Assembly: GCA_037176725.1 (NCBI GenBank)
Contig: JAZBRS010000049.1
Coordinates: 37,006,001 to 37,070,000 of the forward strand
Origin: Posidonia oceanica
Taxonomy: Eukaryota > Streptophyta > Magnoliopsida > Alismatales > Posidoniaceae
Reading direction: 5' to 3'
Length of the DNA: 64,000 nucleotides
Of this stretch, positions 11,421 through 22,700 are shown piece after piece. Numbering within the stretch: position 1 is the stretch's first letter; each line of letters begins with the position of its first letter. A program made the position numbers and the translations under genes. The notes below the pieces were generated by a model that was not told the origin of the DNA, searched no databases, and saw only the letters and a program-made list of their open reading frames with translations.

Positions 11421-14323
11421 GCAAGCTAATTAGGATGAATGCATGCAAAAATGCAAGAAAAGGACCTAAATGCAGTTTTTGAAAACTTACAGGGCCTAAA
11501 TGCAATGCAAAGAAAGCATGCAAACCTGTAAAAGTTGAAAACATGGACTTATGTGCAATTTCAGAAAACTATTGGGCTTTTTAACAATGCAATGTGGTTT
11601 AAAATGCAACTAACATGGCATTTACAGGCATGGAGGACTAAAATGCAATTAAACTATTTTTATGGGTTTTTTAGCAATGCAATAAGATAAGAAACAGAAA
11701 TTAGATGAAAGATGAATGCTCTAAGGACTAATATGCAATTTTAGGATTTTTGTGGGTTTTATATGCAATGAAATATGCAAATTTAAACTACTGATTCACA
11801 GAATGTGGACTTAAGTGCAATTACAGCAAGTTTTTGTGTTTTTTAGTAATGCAATATGATTTAAATGCAGATTAAATGAGATGCATAAACTGTATGAGGA
11901 CTGATGTGCAATTAAACTAAGTACAGGGGGTAAAATGCAATTCAGTAAGGTAAAAATGCAATTTAAATGAATGCATGCATGGTCTGTGGACTAACATACA
12001 AATAATGCAACCTGTAGGAGTTTTATGCAATGCAATAAGGTAAAATATGAATTTAAATGATATGTCTAACAAACAGAGGACTGAAAAGTAATAAAAACAT
12101 AATACAGGATAAAAATTGCAATGTAATATGGTAAAGTATGGAATTAAATGATTTTTTAACTGAACAGAGGACTTAAATGTAATAAAAATAAAGTACAGAA
12201 TAAAAATGCAATACAGTATGGTAAACTGGGAATTTAAATGATTTTAACAACTGAATAGAGGACTGATGTGTAAATAAAATAAAATACAAGAGATAATTGC
12301 AATGTAATAAGATAAAAACAAACATTTAAATGATATTAATCAATCGCAGGACTTAAAAGTAAATAAAACAAGCTACTAGACTAAAAATAAATGAAACTAA
12401 AACTATTTGAACTACAGAAGGACTAAAATGTAATAAACGGAAATGACAGATATTTAATGCAATGTAATATAGTTTTAATTCAGATTTAAATGAAACTTAA
12501 ACTATAGCTGGACCTAAAAGTAAATAAGCCAAATTGAAGGGAACAAATGCAATGTATGGTAAAATAAGTAAGTTAAGAGAAAAATAAACTTAAAACCTAA
12601 TCTAATGCATGGCTACAGTAGCCAGTTGACGTCGCCGGAGAAGATGGTCTGGACCGGCGGAGGAGGCGGCGGAGCGATGCAGCAAGGGCTGGGCTGGCCC
12701 GCGGGAGGTCTGGTGGAGCTCGCGAGGGGGTCCAGGCGGCGCGGCGAGGTGCGGGGCGGCGGCAGGACAGCCTGGCGCGCGTGCGGCACACATTGCACCA
12801 GCGAGCGCCGCCGCGGAAGGGCCCAACTCCGGCGAGCTGCTGCAGGCGGCACATGGCACGAAATCCAAAAAAATATATATGGGGATGAAGAAGAGAGCGA
12901 GGCGGATCTAGGGGAAGTGTTGCTTACCTGTTTCGCACACCGGGGTGGCCGGATGACCTTGTGGAAGTTCTATGGTTATTTTTCTCTCTGTCCGTGGCTC
13001 TCGCCGGCGATGGCCTTGCAGGTGGACTCGTGGGTGGCTCCTGGAAGTGGTGAGAGGTGGATGAAGGCCGTGGAGAGGGGCTGGCCGGAGGAGGAGGGCT
13101 GTAGGCTGGGTTTTTTTGTTAGGTTTCTTCTTTTCTCTCTCCTCCCTTTCTCCTCTTCTTCTCTAGGTTTCTCTCTTTTTTGTGTTTTGGTTTCCACCTT
13201 TTTTCTTGGTTGTCCCCTTCTCTCCTAGGGTTGCTAGGGTTTTATATTTAGTGGGGAGGCAATGAGGGCCATTGGATGAGGGTCAGATGGAGGCAATGGG
13301 ATTAGGATTTGGTTTTTAAATGGTTTTTTTTCTTTCTTTTGAATGGCACTAGGGTTTGGGTTTTAATGCATGGGTTTAGGTCTTTTTTGGTTTTTTTCTT
13401 GAATGGCACTAGGGTTTGGGTTTTAAAGGTTTTGGATTTGGTTTTGGTTGGAGCTTAGGGTTTGCATGGGATATTGGTTTGGGTTTTTTAGTGGAATTAG
13501 GATTTTGGGTTTAGAGATGGGTTTAGGTGTGGTCTCTACCTAGGTTTTCTAGGGTTTAGGTGTTTTGATTTATCCTAAGTCTTCTAGGTTTTTGTGCTTT
13601 GATTTAACCTAAGTTTTCTAGGTTTTTGTGCTTTGATTTAACCTAAGTTTTCTAGGTTTTTTTGTGTTTTTATTTAACCAACGTTTTCTAGGTTTTTGTG
13701 CTTTGATTTAATCTAAGTTTTCTAGGTTTTTTGTGTGAGTGACCTATGGTTTATGTGTTCCTAGGTTCTGTGAGGGTTCATGTGGGTTGAAAATTATGCC
13801 TAAACCTAGGGTTTTGTGTCTAGGTATTGGGCATTGCGAGGTTTCGTGTTTGGTCCCTAGGATTTAGGGTTTAGGTTTCTTTGGTTTTGAGTTTGAGTTT
13901 AACCTAGGTTTTTCTAGGGTTTAGGATTTTTCTAAGGTGTTGTGTGAAGTGTCCCTGGGGTTTAGGGTTTAAGTTTGGTTTGAATCCTAGGGTTTAGGGT
14001 TTAGGTTTGATTTGAGTCCTAGGTTTTAGGGTTTAGGTTGGTTTTGCTAGGTTTTTGATTCTAAGTTGTGGGTTTGGTTTCTAGGTTTTGCGTTTGGTCC
14101 CTAGGGTTTATGTGTGTGGTGATTCTAGGATTTTCCTACGGCTTTGATTCTAAGTTTTGATGAACGGGTTTGGGTGTGGATTTCCTAGAATTTCTAGGGT
14201 TAGGTTAGTGATTTTTGGTTTAGAAAAGAGTGTGATTTTAGGATTTGGTTTGAGGGTTTGTTTTGGAGTTTGGAAAGAGTTTGATTTGGAGTTTGGTTTT
14301 AGGTTTTAGGGTTTGAGGGTTTT

Positions 14324-14536
14324 TTTTTTAACCCTAACCTACTATAGCTTAATGGATTTTTCCTTCAAGGCAAGCCCACAGGTCACAGGTTCGAAACCTG
14401 TGGGCGGCAAGAAGGGAAATTAATCCCAATGCAAGAAAGAATGGAAAATCCACTCCATGTGCGGTGGGCGGGTTTCGAACCCGCGGCTTGAGAAGGTAGT
14501 GGTGGTGACCCAACCACTACGGTAACCATTGCTGGT
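14324..14536 (-). mobile_element. tRNA-derived SINE-like element nested in the solo LTR
   Basis: A roughly 213-bp insert is flanked by the direct repeat TTAGGGTTTGAGGGTTT on both sides and has a run of about ten A on its minus-strand 3' end (a T-run at 14320-14329). Near its minus-strand 5' end is GGGTTCGAAACCC, which forms a perfect tRNA T-arm (GCGGG, 7-nt loop, CCCGC), with GTAGTGGTT upstream as an A-box candidate. A second T-arm (ACAGG, loop, CCTGT) near 14386-14402 points the other way and has its own A-box-like TAGCTTAATGG at 14345. The flanking repeat is of low complexity, so the duplication is suggestive and not certain. Confidence 0.55.
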
Positions 14537-16405
14537 TAGGGTTTGAGGGTTTAGGATTTAGGGTTTAGGTTTCTTTTGGGTGTTGGGTTTTAGGTTTTAA
14601 TATGGAAGAAGGGAAAGAGAGAAAGAAAGGAAGAAGGAAATAAAATAAGAGAGGAAGGGAAGATAAGAAATTAAAAATCAAATAACATGGGATAAGATAA
14701 AATAAAATAAAATAAAGATAAAATAGAGGGAAGAGAGGGGAGTAAAGTGGGCCCATTGGAGAGCAAGAAAAGAGGAAAGAAAGAGAAGAAAAGAAGGAGA
14801 AAGATAAGGAGGATAAGGAGGAGAGAGAAAAGAATAATCAGGAGAGAGAAAAAAGATAATCAGGAGAGAGAAAAGGATAATCAGAAGAGAAAGAAGGTGA
14901 AAGGCTTGGGTTTGGAGGGGGTTTTGTGTGTGTGTGACCTAGGGCTTCTAAGGTTTGACCTAGGGTTTAATCTAGGGTTTTCTAAGGTTTTAAATGGGAT
15001 TTTTGAAGGGTTGTTGGAAGGTTTAGGGTTTAGGTTTAAAATGAGTTTTGGTTTAGGATTTGGATTGGACTCCAGGATTGTTTTACCTAGGTTTTCTAGG
15101 GTTTTTGGATGGTTTTCTAGGTTGAAGAAAGGATGGGTTTTCCTAGGGTTTTTGTGTAGTTTTCGGGTTAGGGTTTTGAGAGGGTTTTGATGTGGTTTTG
15201 GTTTAAAAAAATGGGTGTAGTTCCAGGTTTGTTTTTGGGGTTTGATTTGGAGTTTGGTTTAGGGTTTGTGATTTTGGTTGTGAAAATGGGTGTGGGTTTA
15301 AGGTTTAGTGTTTAGGGTTTTGGGTGTTGGGTTTGAGTCCACCAAAGAAGAGCCACTAATGCAGAAGTCAAAATGGGGTGTCTACACATGCTGAGCATAA
15401 AAGAACAATGAAGCAAGAAGTTGAAGAAAGAAGGCACTGATGAGAGGAGTGACTCGAACGAGCATCGAAGCCCCCTCAGCTATCAACTTCAAGCACCGCA
15501 TTGCCAACTGCATGGGATGCATTATCCGGAGGACCTAGCCCCACCCTCTGAGCGAAGCAACACGCTCTAATCCCCTATGCAGACAATTCTACCCCCTTGG
15601 CAGGCTAGATGCAACTCTAGTCACTCATGAGGGGAAAAGAAAAATCTATTCTGTGAGCGTCAAAAGCGGTAGCTGGTCCCCGAAGAATTGAGACAGAGTC
15701 TATGAAGCTGCATCCAATGCTTCTGCTACCTGCATGCAACCAAAGGTTATACTTTGCAAAGCAAAGGCCTCATCCCGAGCTTAGAATGAGAGCACTTGAC
15801 TGAGGTGTAGGGACTCTCGCCCATCAGCGAGATCCCACCTGAGGCACCTCTATACCTTGATATCAGGAGGTCAAAGAATGTCCAAACCAATTAGGGCGTA
15901 TGAGCAGTTATACCAGGAGGTCAAAGAGAGCCACCGACCACAACTCGGCATGGCGTCGCTCAAGGATCGAGTCTCCTGAGTCAGAAAATGCAGAAGCACC
16001 CTTGTGGCACAGCTGCTTTGAGTCCAAAGCCACCAAAACATGCATGCTGTAATATATTTTTATCTTCCCTTCTCCCTATTTTCGAAAATCGGAGCCAAGG
16101 ACAAGCACTTTTGCCTGCCACGCTCAGAGGCTCCGCTCTTTCCAAAATTTGCCGCCCACCGTGTTGGGTAGGTCTGTGATGACTGGCATGTTCATTGTTT
16201 GTCACTCCGTGACGTTGCATTGCATGCCCACGCTGAGACCATTGCACATCCACTGCGATGGGTTCCCAATTTCTCCTCTATATCATTTTGCACTCATTCC
16301 TTTGCATCGGGCTGGCAGCTCTAACTGCTCGATGATAGGTCCGTCAACTTATCATTCATTCATCCATCCATCCTTGCATTTCAATGCCATGGGCTTTTCG
16401 ACTAT

Positions 16406-16433
16406 CCCTTGGTATCATCCTTGATACCAAGGG
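16406..16433 (+). promoter_or_regulatory. 12-bp stem hairpin in 3' untranslated region
   Basis: CCCTTGGTATCA-TCCT-TGATACCAAGGG is a perfect stem with a 4-nt loop. A sister hairpin at 16690-16718 (CCCCTGGTATC, 7 nt, GATACCAGGGG) differs in the stem but stays fully paired, and a decayed third copy lies near 33124-33153. Confidence 0.6.
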
Positions 16434-16689
16434 CATCTTTTTGCTGTCCTATGGTATCACCCCCCTCATCTCATCGGATTGATATCCCTAACTATTCAAC
16501 GGTAGGTCCGTTAACTTATCACCTTGCATTTGCATTATCTCATTGCATTCCCCACCGTCATTGCACTTTGCACGGTGAGCCCTTACATCCATCTCACTGC
16601 ATTCAGGTTGGTAGCTCTAACTACTCAGTTGACAAACTCGTTAGTTTTGTCTCCACCTTGCATTTTGATGCCATGGACGCTTCGACTGT

Positions 16690-16718
16690 CCCCTGGTATC
16701 ATTCACCGATACCAGGGG
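16690..16718 (+). promoter_or_regulatory. 11-bp stem hairpin, sister of 16406
   Basis: A perfect 11-bp stem with a 7-nt loop. Compared with 16406, the stem changes CTTGG to CCTGG on one arm and CCAAG to CCAGG on the other, a paired change. Confidence 0.6.
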
Positions 16719-18570
16719 CATCTTTATTTGCTGCCCCATGGTATTCCATTTCCATCTGCATTTGGACTGACATCCCTAATTGTTACAGGAGCATCTACGG
16801 ACCTCTGCCACACCCTCGGGTATGGTATTTCCGTTGCATTCGTGGTTGCAAGTTATCCCACTTGTGATCACCCCTCTTGCCTGACAGACTTGTTGGCCTG
16901 TCACCATCAGCGGGCTGATAGCCCCAACTATTTGGTGATGAGTCCGTTAACTCCTCAGCAGGCTGATAGCCCTAACTATCCGGTGATGAGTCCGTCAACT
17001 CCTCAGTGGGCTGATAGCCCCAACTATCCAGCGATAAGTTCATTAACTTATCACCTTTCGTCGTAGTTTAATAGCATTCTGTTGCATGGCATTAGCATCG
17101 CATTGCATGACATCATATAGCTTCCTTGTATCCCTCATAGAGTCAGTCCTAGTACTGCATCTCATCATTACACAGACATCGCGTGCTTAGGATCCAAACC
17201 CCTGGTTCATGTATTGCCTAAGGTAGCATCCTCGGCACCTGCAAGACTTTCGCAACTTGTCGACTTTGGATGATGCTCACAGTAGTGCACGGCCCAAGAT
17301 CGTTTTCTCGATTTCGCGTGCCCGGCGTCCCACTGTATATACATTGCATTTCATTGCATAACATCGCATGACATTCGCATTCTTATTGCGTTGCTACTCC
17401 TCTGTAGTCATTACACCAACTTTCGCATTCCACTTTCCCGGACATCGCATACTTAGGAATCGAACCCCTGGTTTGTGCACTACTTAAAGTGACATCTTCA
17501 GCATCCGCAACTCTACGCAGTTTGCCTACTCAGTATGACGCTCGTGGTAGTGCACGGCCCAAGATCGCTTCCTTGGCGTTATGTGCCCGCCATCGCATGC
17601 ACATCCACAGCATCTTTACTTTCAGCATTTTACTTTCTGCAGTAGCACTGCGCTAGAGCTATGCACCGCTGAGCGCACCCGTCGTCTGGCCTACCTACAT
17701 TGTCCAGCGACAGCATTGCATTGCATTTTTCCACCTTTCCGCGTGCATGCATCATCTCGCTTTCCCCTAGAGGAGTACAATGCAGTAAGCATTAGCGTAA
17801 GCACAACATTTGCATTAGCATCATATACTAGTCTTTGCATTGGCACAGCATCCTAGTGTTCGCATTCATCTGCATTTGCATTTGCCTTCCTGCATTGCCC
17901 AAGACACCCTTTGCATTGCATTGCACTTTCTGCCTTTTCCGCCTACTTGCCTCCTCGATCGAGGGCAAGCCTTTTCTCTTTCTCACGGCTTCACGAGTTC
18001 CTGCTTGTTTCCCTTGTCCCGGGCAGACAAGGACCTTTTGCCTCCCCCGGACTAGAAGCTTTAACTGCCCGAACGGCAAGCGCATTAGTCCTTCAGGAGC
18101 AGCTTTTGCGCAAGTTTGGACTAGCAGCCAACTTGTCGTGTTGCATCATAGCACTTTCTACCTTCTCTTGCATCGCATCGCACTAGCAGGCATCACATTG
18201 CACTGCACCAGCATCCCATGTTTGGTAGCTGCATTCGCATCACTTCACATTAACATGCATCAGCACAGCATCTCCTCATGCACAACATCCGCACACGCAT
18301 GCGTCGCCTACGCCTCCCATTAATGGAGCTCGGCGCGACAAACACTAGTTCATATTGGTTCAACATCAGCATTAGCATCGCACACCAGTTTTTCTTTAGC
18401 ACTTGCATTAGCATCTGCATTTGCATCCGCATTGTGGCAACGAATCGTGATTTTTAGTGCATCCACTGGATAAGTGACTCACGCTTACAGCAACATCTGG
18501 CTCTCATTGGTGTCAGGTGGGGTATCTTGTCAACCCTGAGCCACGGTCTCGCTTCGCTTGACCTCGCTTA

Positions 18571-18582
18571 GGGAGGGGCATC
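18571..18582 (+). other. Polypurine tract of element 1
   Basis: GGGAGGGGCATC lies directly before the 3' LTR start at 18583. The same motif precedes the LTR at 56327 and, on the minus strand, the one at 36908. This is the expected plus-strand primer position. Confidence 0.85.
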
Positions 18583-19767
18583 TGTAGACACCCCATTTTG
18601 ACAAGCTAAATTGGTGGTTCTCTTTGAAACCCTAGAAAACTCTAGGTTAGCACACTAGAAATCCTAGGTTAGCACACACCTAAACCCTAGGTCAAACCCT
18701 AGGTTAGCACACCTAAACCCTTGGTTAAATCCTAGGTTAGCACACCTAAACCCTAGGTCAAACCCTAGGTTAGCACACCTAAACCCTAGGTTAAATCCTA
18801 GGTTAGCACACCTAAACCCTAGGTCAAACCCTAGGTTAGCACACCTAAACCCTAGAAAACTCTAGGTTAGCAAACCAGAAACCCTAGGTTAGCACACACC
18901 TAAACCCTAGGTCAAATCCTAGGTTAGCACACCTAAACCCTAGGTCAAACCCTAGGTTAGCACACCCAAACCATGCAGAAGCCCAAGTCCAAACCTTCTT
19001 TCTTTTCCTATTCTCTTTTCTTCTTTTTCTTCTTCATCTTCTTCCTTTTTTTCCTCCTTTTCGTTCTCTTTTTTCCTCCTTTTTCCTCTAGCCCAGCCCA
19101 CAGCCTTCTCTCCTCTTTCTTTTTTCCTTTCTTTCTCTTTTGCCAGGCCTGGCCCACCATCTCTTCCCTTCTTCCTTTTTTCTTCATTTTTTTCTTTCTT
19201 TTCCTTCAGCCAGGCCTAGCCCACCTCCTTCTCCTTCTTTCTTTTCTCATTTCTTTTCCCAACCAGGCCCGACCAACTTCTTCTTTTTCTTCTTCTATTT
19301 CCCTCCTCTCCTGCTGCAAGCCATCACCTCCCATGCACAGCCTTCTCACCACTTCACGCGGCCTTCAACACCTCTCCCATCCCCACTAACTCCTACTCCT
19401 TCTTTCCTGCTCACCAGCAGCAAAAGCACAACCAATCAGCATCCAATCCCTCTGCCTAACTCCCTGCACAGCACCCCTTGCACGCCATCTTCTTTGGCTT
19501 CCTTCCCAACTAAAAGCCAATCCCTTCTCATCCGGATCCATTCACTACCACAGAGCAGTAGCAACCCACATTCCCAATCCCACGTACAGCAGTAGCAGCA
19601 GCACCCACAGCAGAACCCATTTTCCTCCTCCATAGCATAGTAACCTCCCTTTTTTTCTCCCAAGCAAGCACAGCATCCCTACGCATCCACTTGGCCTCCC
19701 ATCGCCTTCCTTAGCCCTCCACGCAGCCACATGGAGAGCCACCAAGTCCCTGAGAGAGCTACGCTGC
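18583..19767 (+). mobile_element. 3' LTR of element 1, first part
   Basis: Starts TGTAGACACCCCATTTTGAC right after the polypurine tract. It matches the start of the LTR at 24770 read on the minus strand. It is interrupted after 19767 by a solo LTR; GCTGC at 19763-19767 is the left copy of that target duplication. The LTR resumes at 24776. A long CT-rich stretch (19000-19320) gives open frames but no protein. Confidence 0.88.
18630..18965 (+). repeat. Tandem CCTAAACCCTAGG repeats, about 33 bp
   Basis: Units of the form CCTAAACCCTAGGTCAAACC, CTAGGTTAGCACA repeat about nine times. They resemble the telomere heptamer but are not (CCCTAAA)n. Confidence 0.75.
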
Positions 19768-22700
19768 TGTAGTAATCCTAAAATTTGGATCGTCCATGCA
19801 CGATGCCAAAGCTCACGTGCATCGATCGGAACTAGGGTCACTATATGCAGTGGAATCCGAGGAAGGAAACTCGACTCAGAAACACTGGCAGAAGAGGGAA
19901 AAGAAAAGATAAGACAAATCAGAGTCGCCATCGTGTCTATTAAATCATGAGACAAGGAAAACCAGGGAAGTGCGTGAATAAACACGCAAAACCAAGCAAA
20001 GGAATGCAAAGAGATGCGATGCGATGCAATGCGATGCTATGATATGCAATGCTATGACTCGTGCTTAGGATAAGGGCAATATGGTCATTGCGAGCCAAGA
20101 GATAGGGCAAGGACTCCTGTTACGTGCGGGGAAGGTGTTAGGCACCCCCAACACGCCCGAGAATCGGTCTTTCTTAGGCTTAACTCGCTCGCATATGCCA
20201 AAAGATGCATGCCTAATGCCAACATGCCTAATGTTGTTCTCTAAGTGCTGAGATGCGTGCAGGGGAATTAAACATGCAATCTATGTGCTCAGCAACGCTG
20301 CTAGTGTTCCGAACGGGCAAGCCCTAGTTCGCGAGAACTCCTAGGTAGTAAGCATCATTGCCCTAATGCAAATGCAGGCGATAAAGCAAAAACAGCGATG
20401 AAAACAATGCAATGCAAGCAGCATGCAAGGGGAAGCAATGTAGGGGCAGAAAACCATGCAAATGCAAGCGACATGCAGAGGAAAACCAAAGCAAGTGCGG
20501 AAAACGGTGCAATGCAAGTGATATGCATACAGAAACAAATGCGAGCATGCAAAACATGGCGAATGCAAGTGATATGCAAATAAACGAATACGGCACGCAA
20601 AACAGTGCAAAAGGCAAGCGATATGCAAATAAAACAAATTCTAACACGCAAAACACGACAGAAAGCAAGCGATATGCAAATAAAACAAATGCAGCATGCA
20701 AAACGGTGCAGAAAGCAAGCGATATTCAAATAAAACAAATATAGCACGTAAAACGATGCAAAAAGCAAGCGATATGCAAATAAAACAAAAGCAGCACGCA
20801 AAACGATGCAAAAAGCAAGCGATATGCAAATAAAACAAATGCGGCACGCAAAATGGTGCAGAATGCAAGTGATATGCGAATAAAACAAATGCAGCACGCA
20901 AAACGGTGTAAAAAGCAAGCAATATACAAATAAAACAAATGCGGCACACAAAACGGTGCAGAAATGCCAAAGGAAACAAATGCGGACACGTAAATCAATG
21001 CAAATGCAGGCAGCATGCGAAGGAAAAGCAAAAGCGGATGCGGCAAAGCCTAATCTACATGCACGAGAAGACAGATTGCAAAAATAATGCATGCAATGCA
21101 AATGAGAAGGCAATGAATGCTATGCAGTGCTTTAGATGGGCTTATCTTGAGAATCTGAGGCCTGATCTGAGATAACTTTGGTTAGAATGAGAGATCATTC
21201 AACCAGGAAGACCTGGATAGTTAGATCGTGAGGATCCAACGGTTCGATCAAAAGTTATTCAAATTGCAAGTCAGATGGCTCAAGGGCCAGCAAAAGTAGG
21301 CTCAATAGGGGTCTAAATGCAAAGTAACCCTATGTGTGTGCAAATGCAAGGTGTCCTAGATGCAATGGGACTAAGGATGCTCAAATGCATGCATGGATGC
21401 AATGTGCAATGATATACACGTGCAATGCATGCAGGAATGCAAATACAGGGACCTAAGTGCAATTTAGGTGAATGCAGGGGCCTATGTGCAAAGATGGGGC
21501 AAAAGTCCACAATGCAGCAACTAGGATGCAAAAAGAAGCTAGCAATGCGATATGGCATGCATGCAGAAGCTAGATGCAGCATTGAATGCAAGAATGCATG
21601 ATGTAGAGAAAGGCAGGGACCTATATGCAATAAAAGAAAGCTATAGGGTTTAAATGCAATGCAGGGCTACAAGGGTAAATGCTTGCAGCATGTGGGCCTA
21701 TATGCAATGCAGGAGAACATGCCAAATGATGTGCAATGCAATGGCAATGATTAAAGCATGCAACAGTTAAGATATGCAATTAAAATGACTGTTGTGCATG
21801 CTTGCAATGCAACATGGCAGCTAAATGATGCTACATGCAAAGATTAATGCATGCTGGGCTTATATGCAAATGCAGGATGCAAATGCAACGCCAATGAAGC
21901 TAAAACATAGCATTTAATGGCTTCTAGATGCAAGCAGGACTTATATGCAATTAAAACCTAATGCAGGGTTAAAATGCAATGCCATATTAGCTTTAGAAAT
22001 GCAATTTAAAGACTTCTAGATGCAAGTAAGTCCTTAATGCAGTTAAATGAGGTGCAAAATTAACATGCAATGCAATGCAGTTTAAAAGAATGCAATTAAA
22101 TGGCTCCTAGATGTAGGTAGGAGCTTAATGCAATTTTTAAAACTTGCTGGGCTTTATTACAATGTAATAAGGTTGAAAATTACATTTAAATCACAGTTTG
22201 AATCAAACTGGACTAAAATGCAATAATCAAAACCCTTGGGACTTATTTACAATGCAATAAGGCAAAGAAAATCACATTTAAATCCACTGTAAACATGTTA
22301 CAGGACTTAAGTTCAAATTTCAGAACATGCAGATGTTTTATGCAATGCAATAAAGTTAAAAAAGCATGTTAAATGAATGCTTAATTGATGTAGGACTAAT
22401 ATGCAATTAATTAAAAATCCAAGGATGCAAATGCAATGTAGTAAAAATAAAACTAAAGATATCATGCATGCTGTGATTCTTTAAGGACCTAGATGCAAAT
22501 ATGCTAAAATACAAAACTTTAGTTCAATGTAGTATAGTTTAAATGCTAAATTAAATGCTTTTAATTGATGCAAGGACCTAAATGTAAACATAAATAAACA
22601 TGGGGACCTAGATGCAATGCATGCAAATAAACTTAAGTTACTTAAGCTGCAGATGGACTAAAATGCAAATAAAATAACATGCAGTACTTTATTTTAATGC

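Larger units (their letters stand above)
10281..15386 (-). mobile_element. Solo LTR, family A, 5.1 kb, with CATGC target duplication
   Basis: On the minus strand it begins TGTAGACACCCCATTTTGAC (at 15386) and ends GATCGCTACA (at 10281), so the termini are TG..CA. The five bases on both sides are CATGC (10276-10280 and 15387-15391), a perfect target duplication. No PBS or polypurine tract adjoins either end, so the internal region has been lost by LTR-LTR recombination. It contains the conserved 3' block (10281 to about 11035), a 40-bp tandem repeat, a GC-rich stretch (12600-13200) and a long TTTAGGG-like stretch (13230-15300) hosting a SINE. Open frames such as 12605-13228 are compositional and I do not call them. 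Confidence 0.92.
16310..17060 (+). repeat. Tandem two-hairpin units, second block
   Basis: Scattered units at 16310 and 16480, then three tandem units from 16910 to 17060. Each has GGGCTGATAGCCC (5-bp stem) plus a second inverted repeat such as GATAAGT-TCATTA-ACTTATC, with variants GATAGGT and GATGAGT whose 3' arms change to match in part. Confidence 0.65.
15387..18570 (+). other. 3' untranslated region of element 1, no gene
   Basis: This continues the sequence interrupted at 10280. No domain is seen on either strand. 15400-16000 is unique. 16310-17060 carries hairpin units and two long hairpins. 17080-18440 is rich in GCATT runs and has a twice-repeated stretch (ACTTAGGA..CGAACCCCTGG type, near 17185 and 17450). 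The region is matched in inverted orientation by 36909-38258, for example the CTTAGGATC..CCTCGGCACCTGCAAGACTTTCGC area near 17190-17260 against 38160-38255. It ends at the polypurine tract. Confidence 0.7.

Noticed and set aside
12605..13228. A 207-codon plus-strand frame in a GC-rich stretch
   Set aside because: No recognisable domain, similar GC-rich frames exist on the opposite strand, and the equivalent stretch in the sister LTR (22850-23340) does not keep the frame.
14345..14402. A functional tRNA gene
   Set aside because: A-box and B-box-like sequences and a good T-arm are present, but no 7-bp acceptor stem or proper anticodon arm can be formed, and it lies in a repeat insert with a poly(A) end.
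13230..15300. TTTAGGG-like and CCCTAGG-like runs suggesting a telomere
   Set aside because: The units are irregular (GGTTTAGG, GGGTTTGAGG, CTAGGTTTT), lie inside an LTR bounded by a target duplication, and recur at the same place in sister LTRs.
20355..21113. A 252-codon Cys/Leu/Phe-rich minus-strand frame resembling a membrane protein
   Set aside because: It is generated by a 50-bp tandem repeat inside a solo LTR; the hydrophobic pattern just reflects the repeat.
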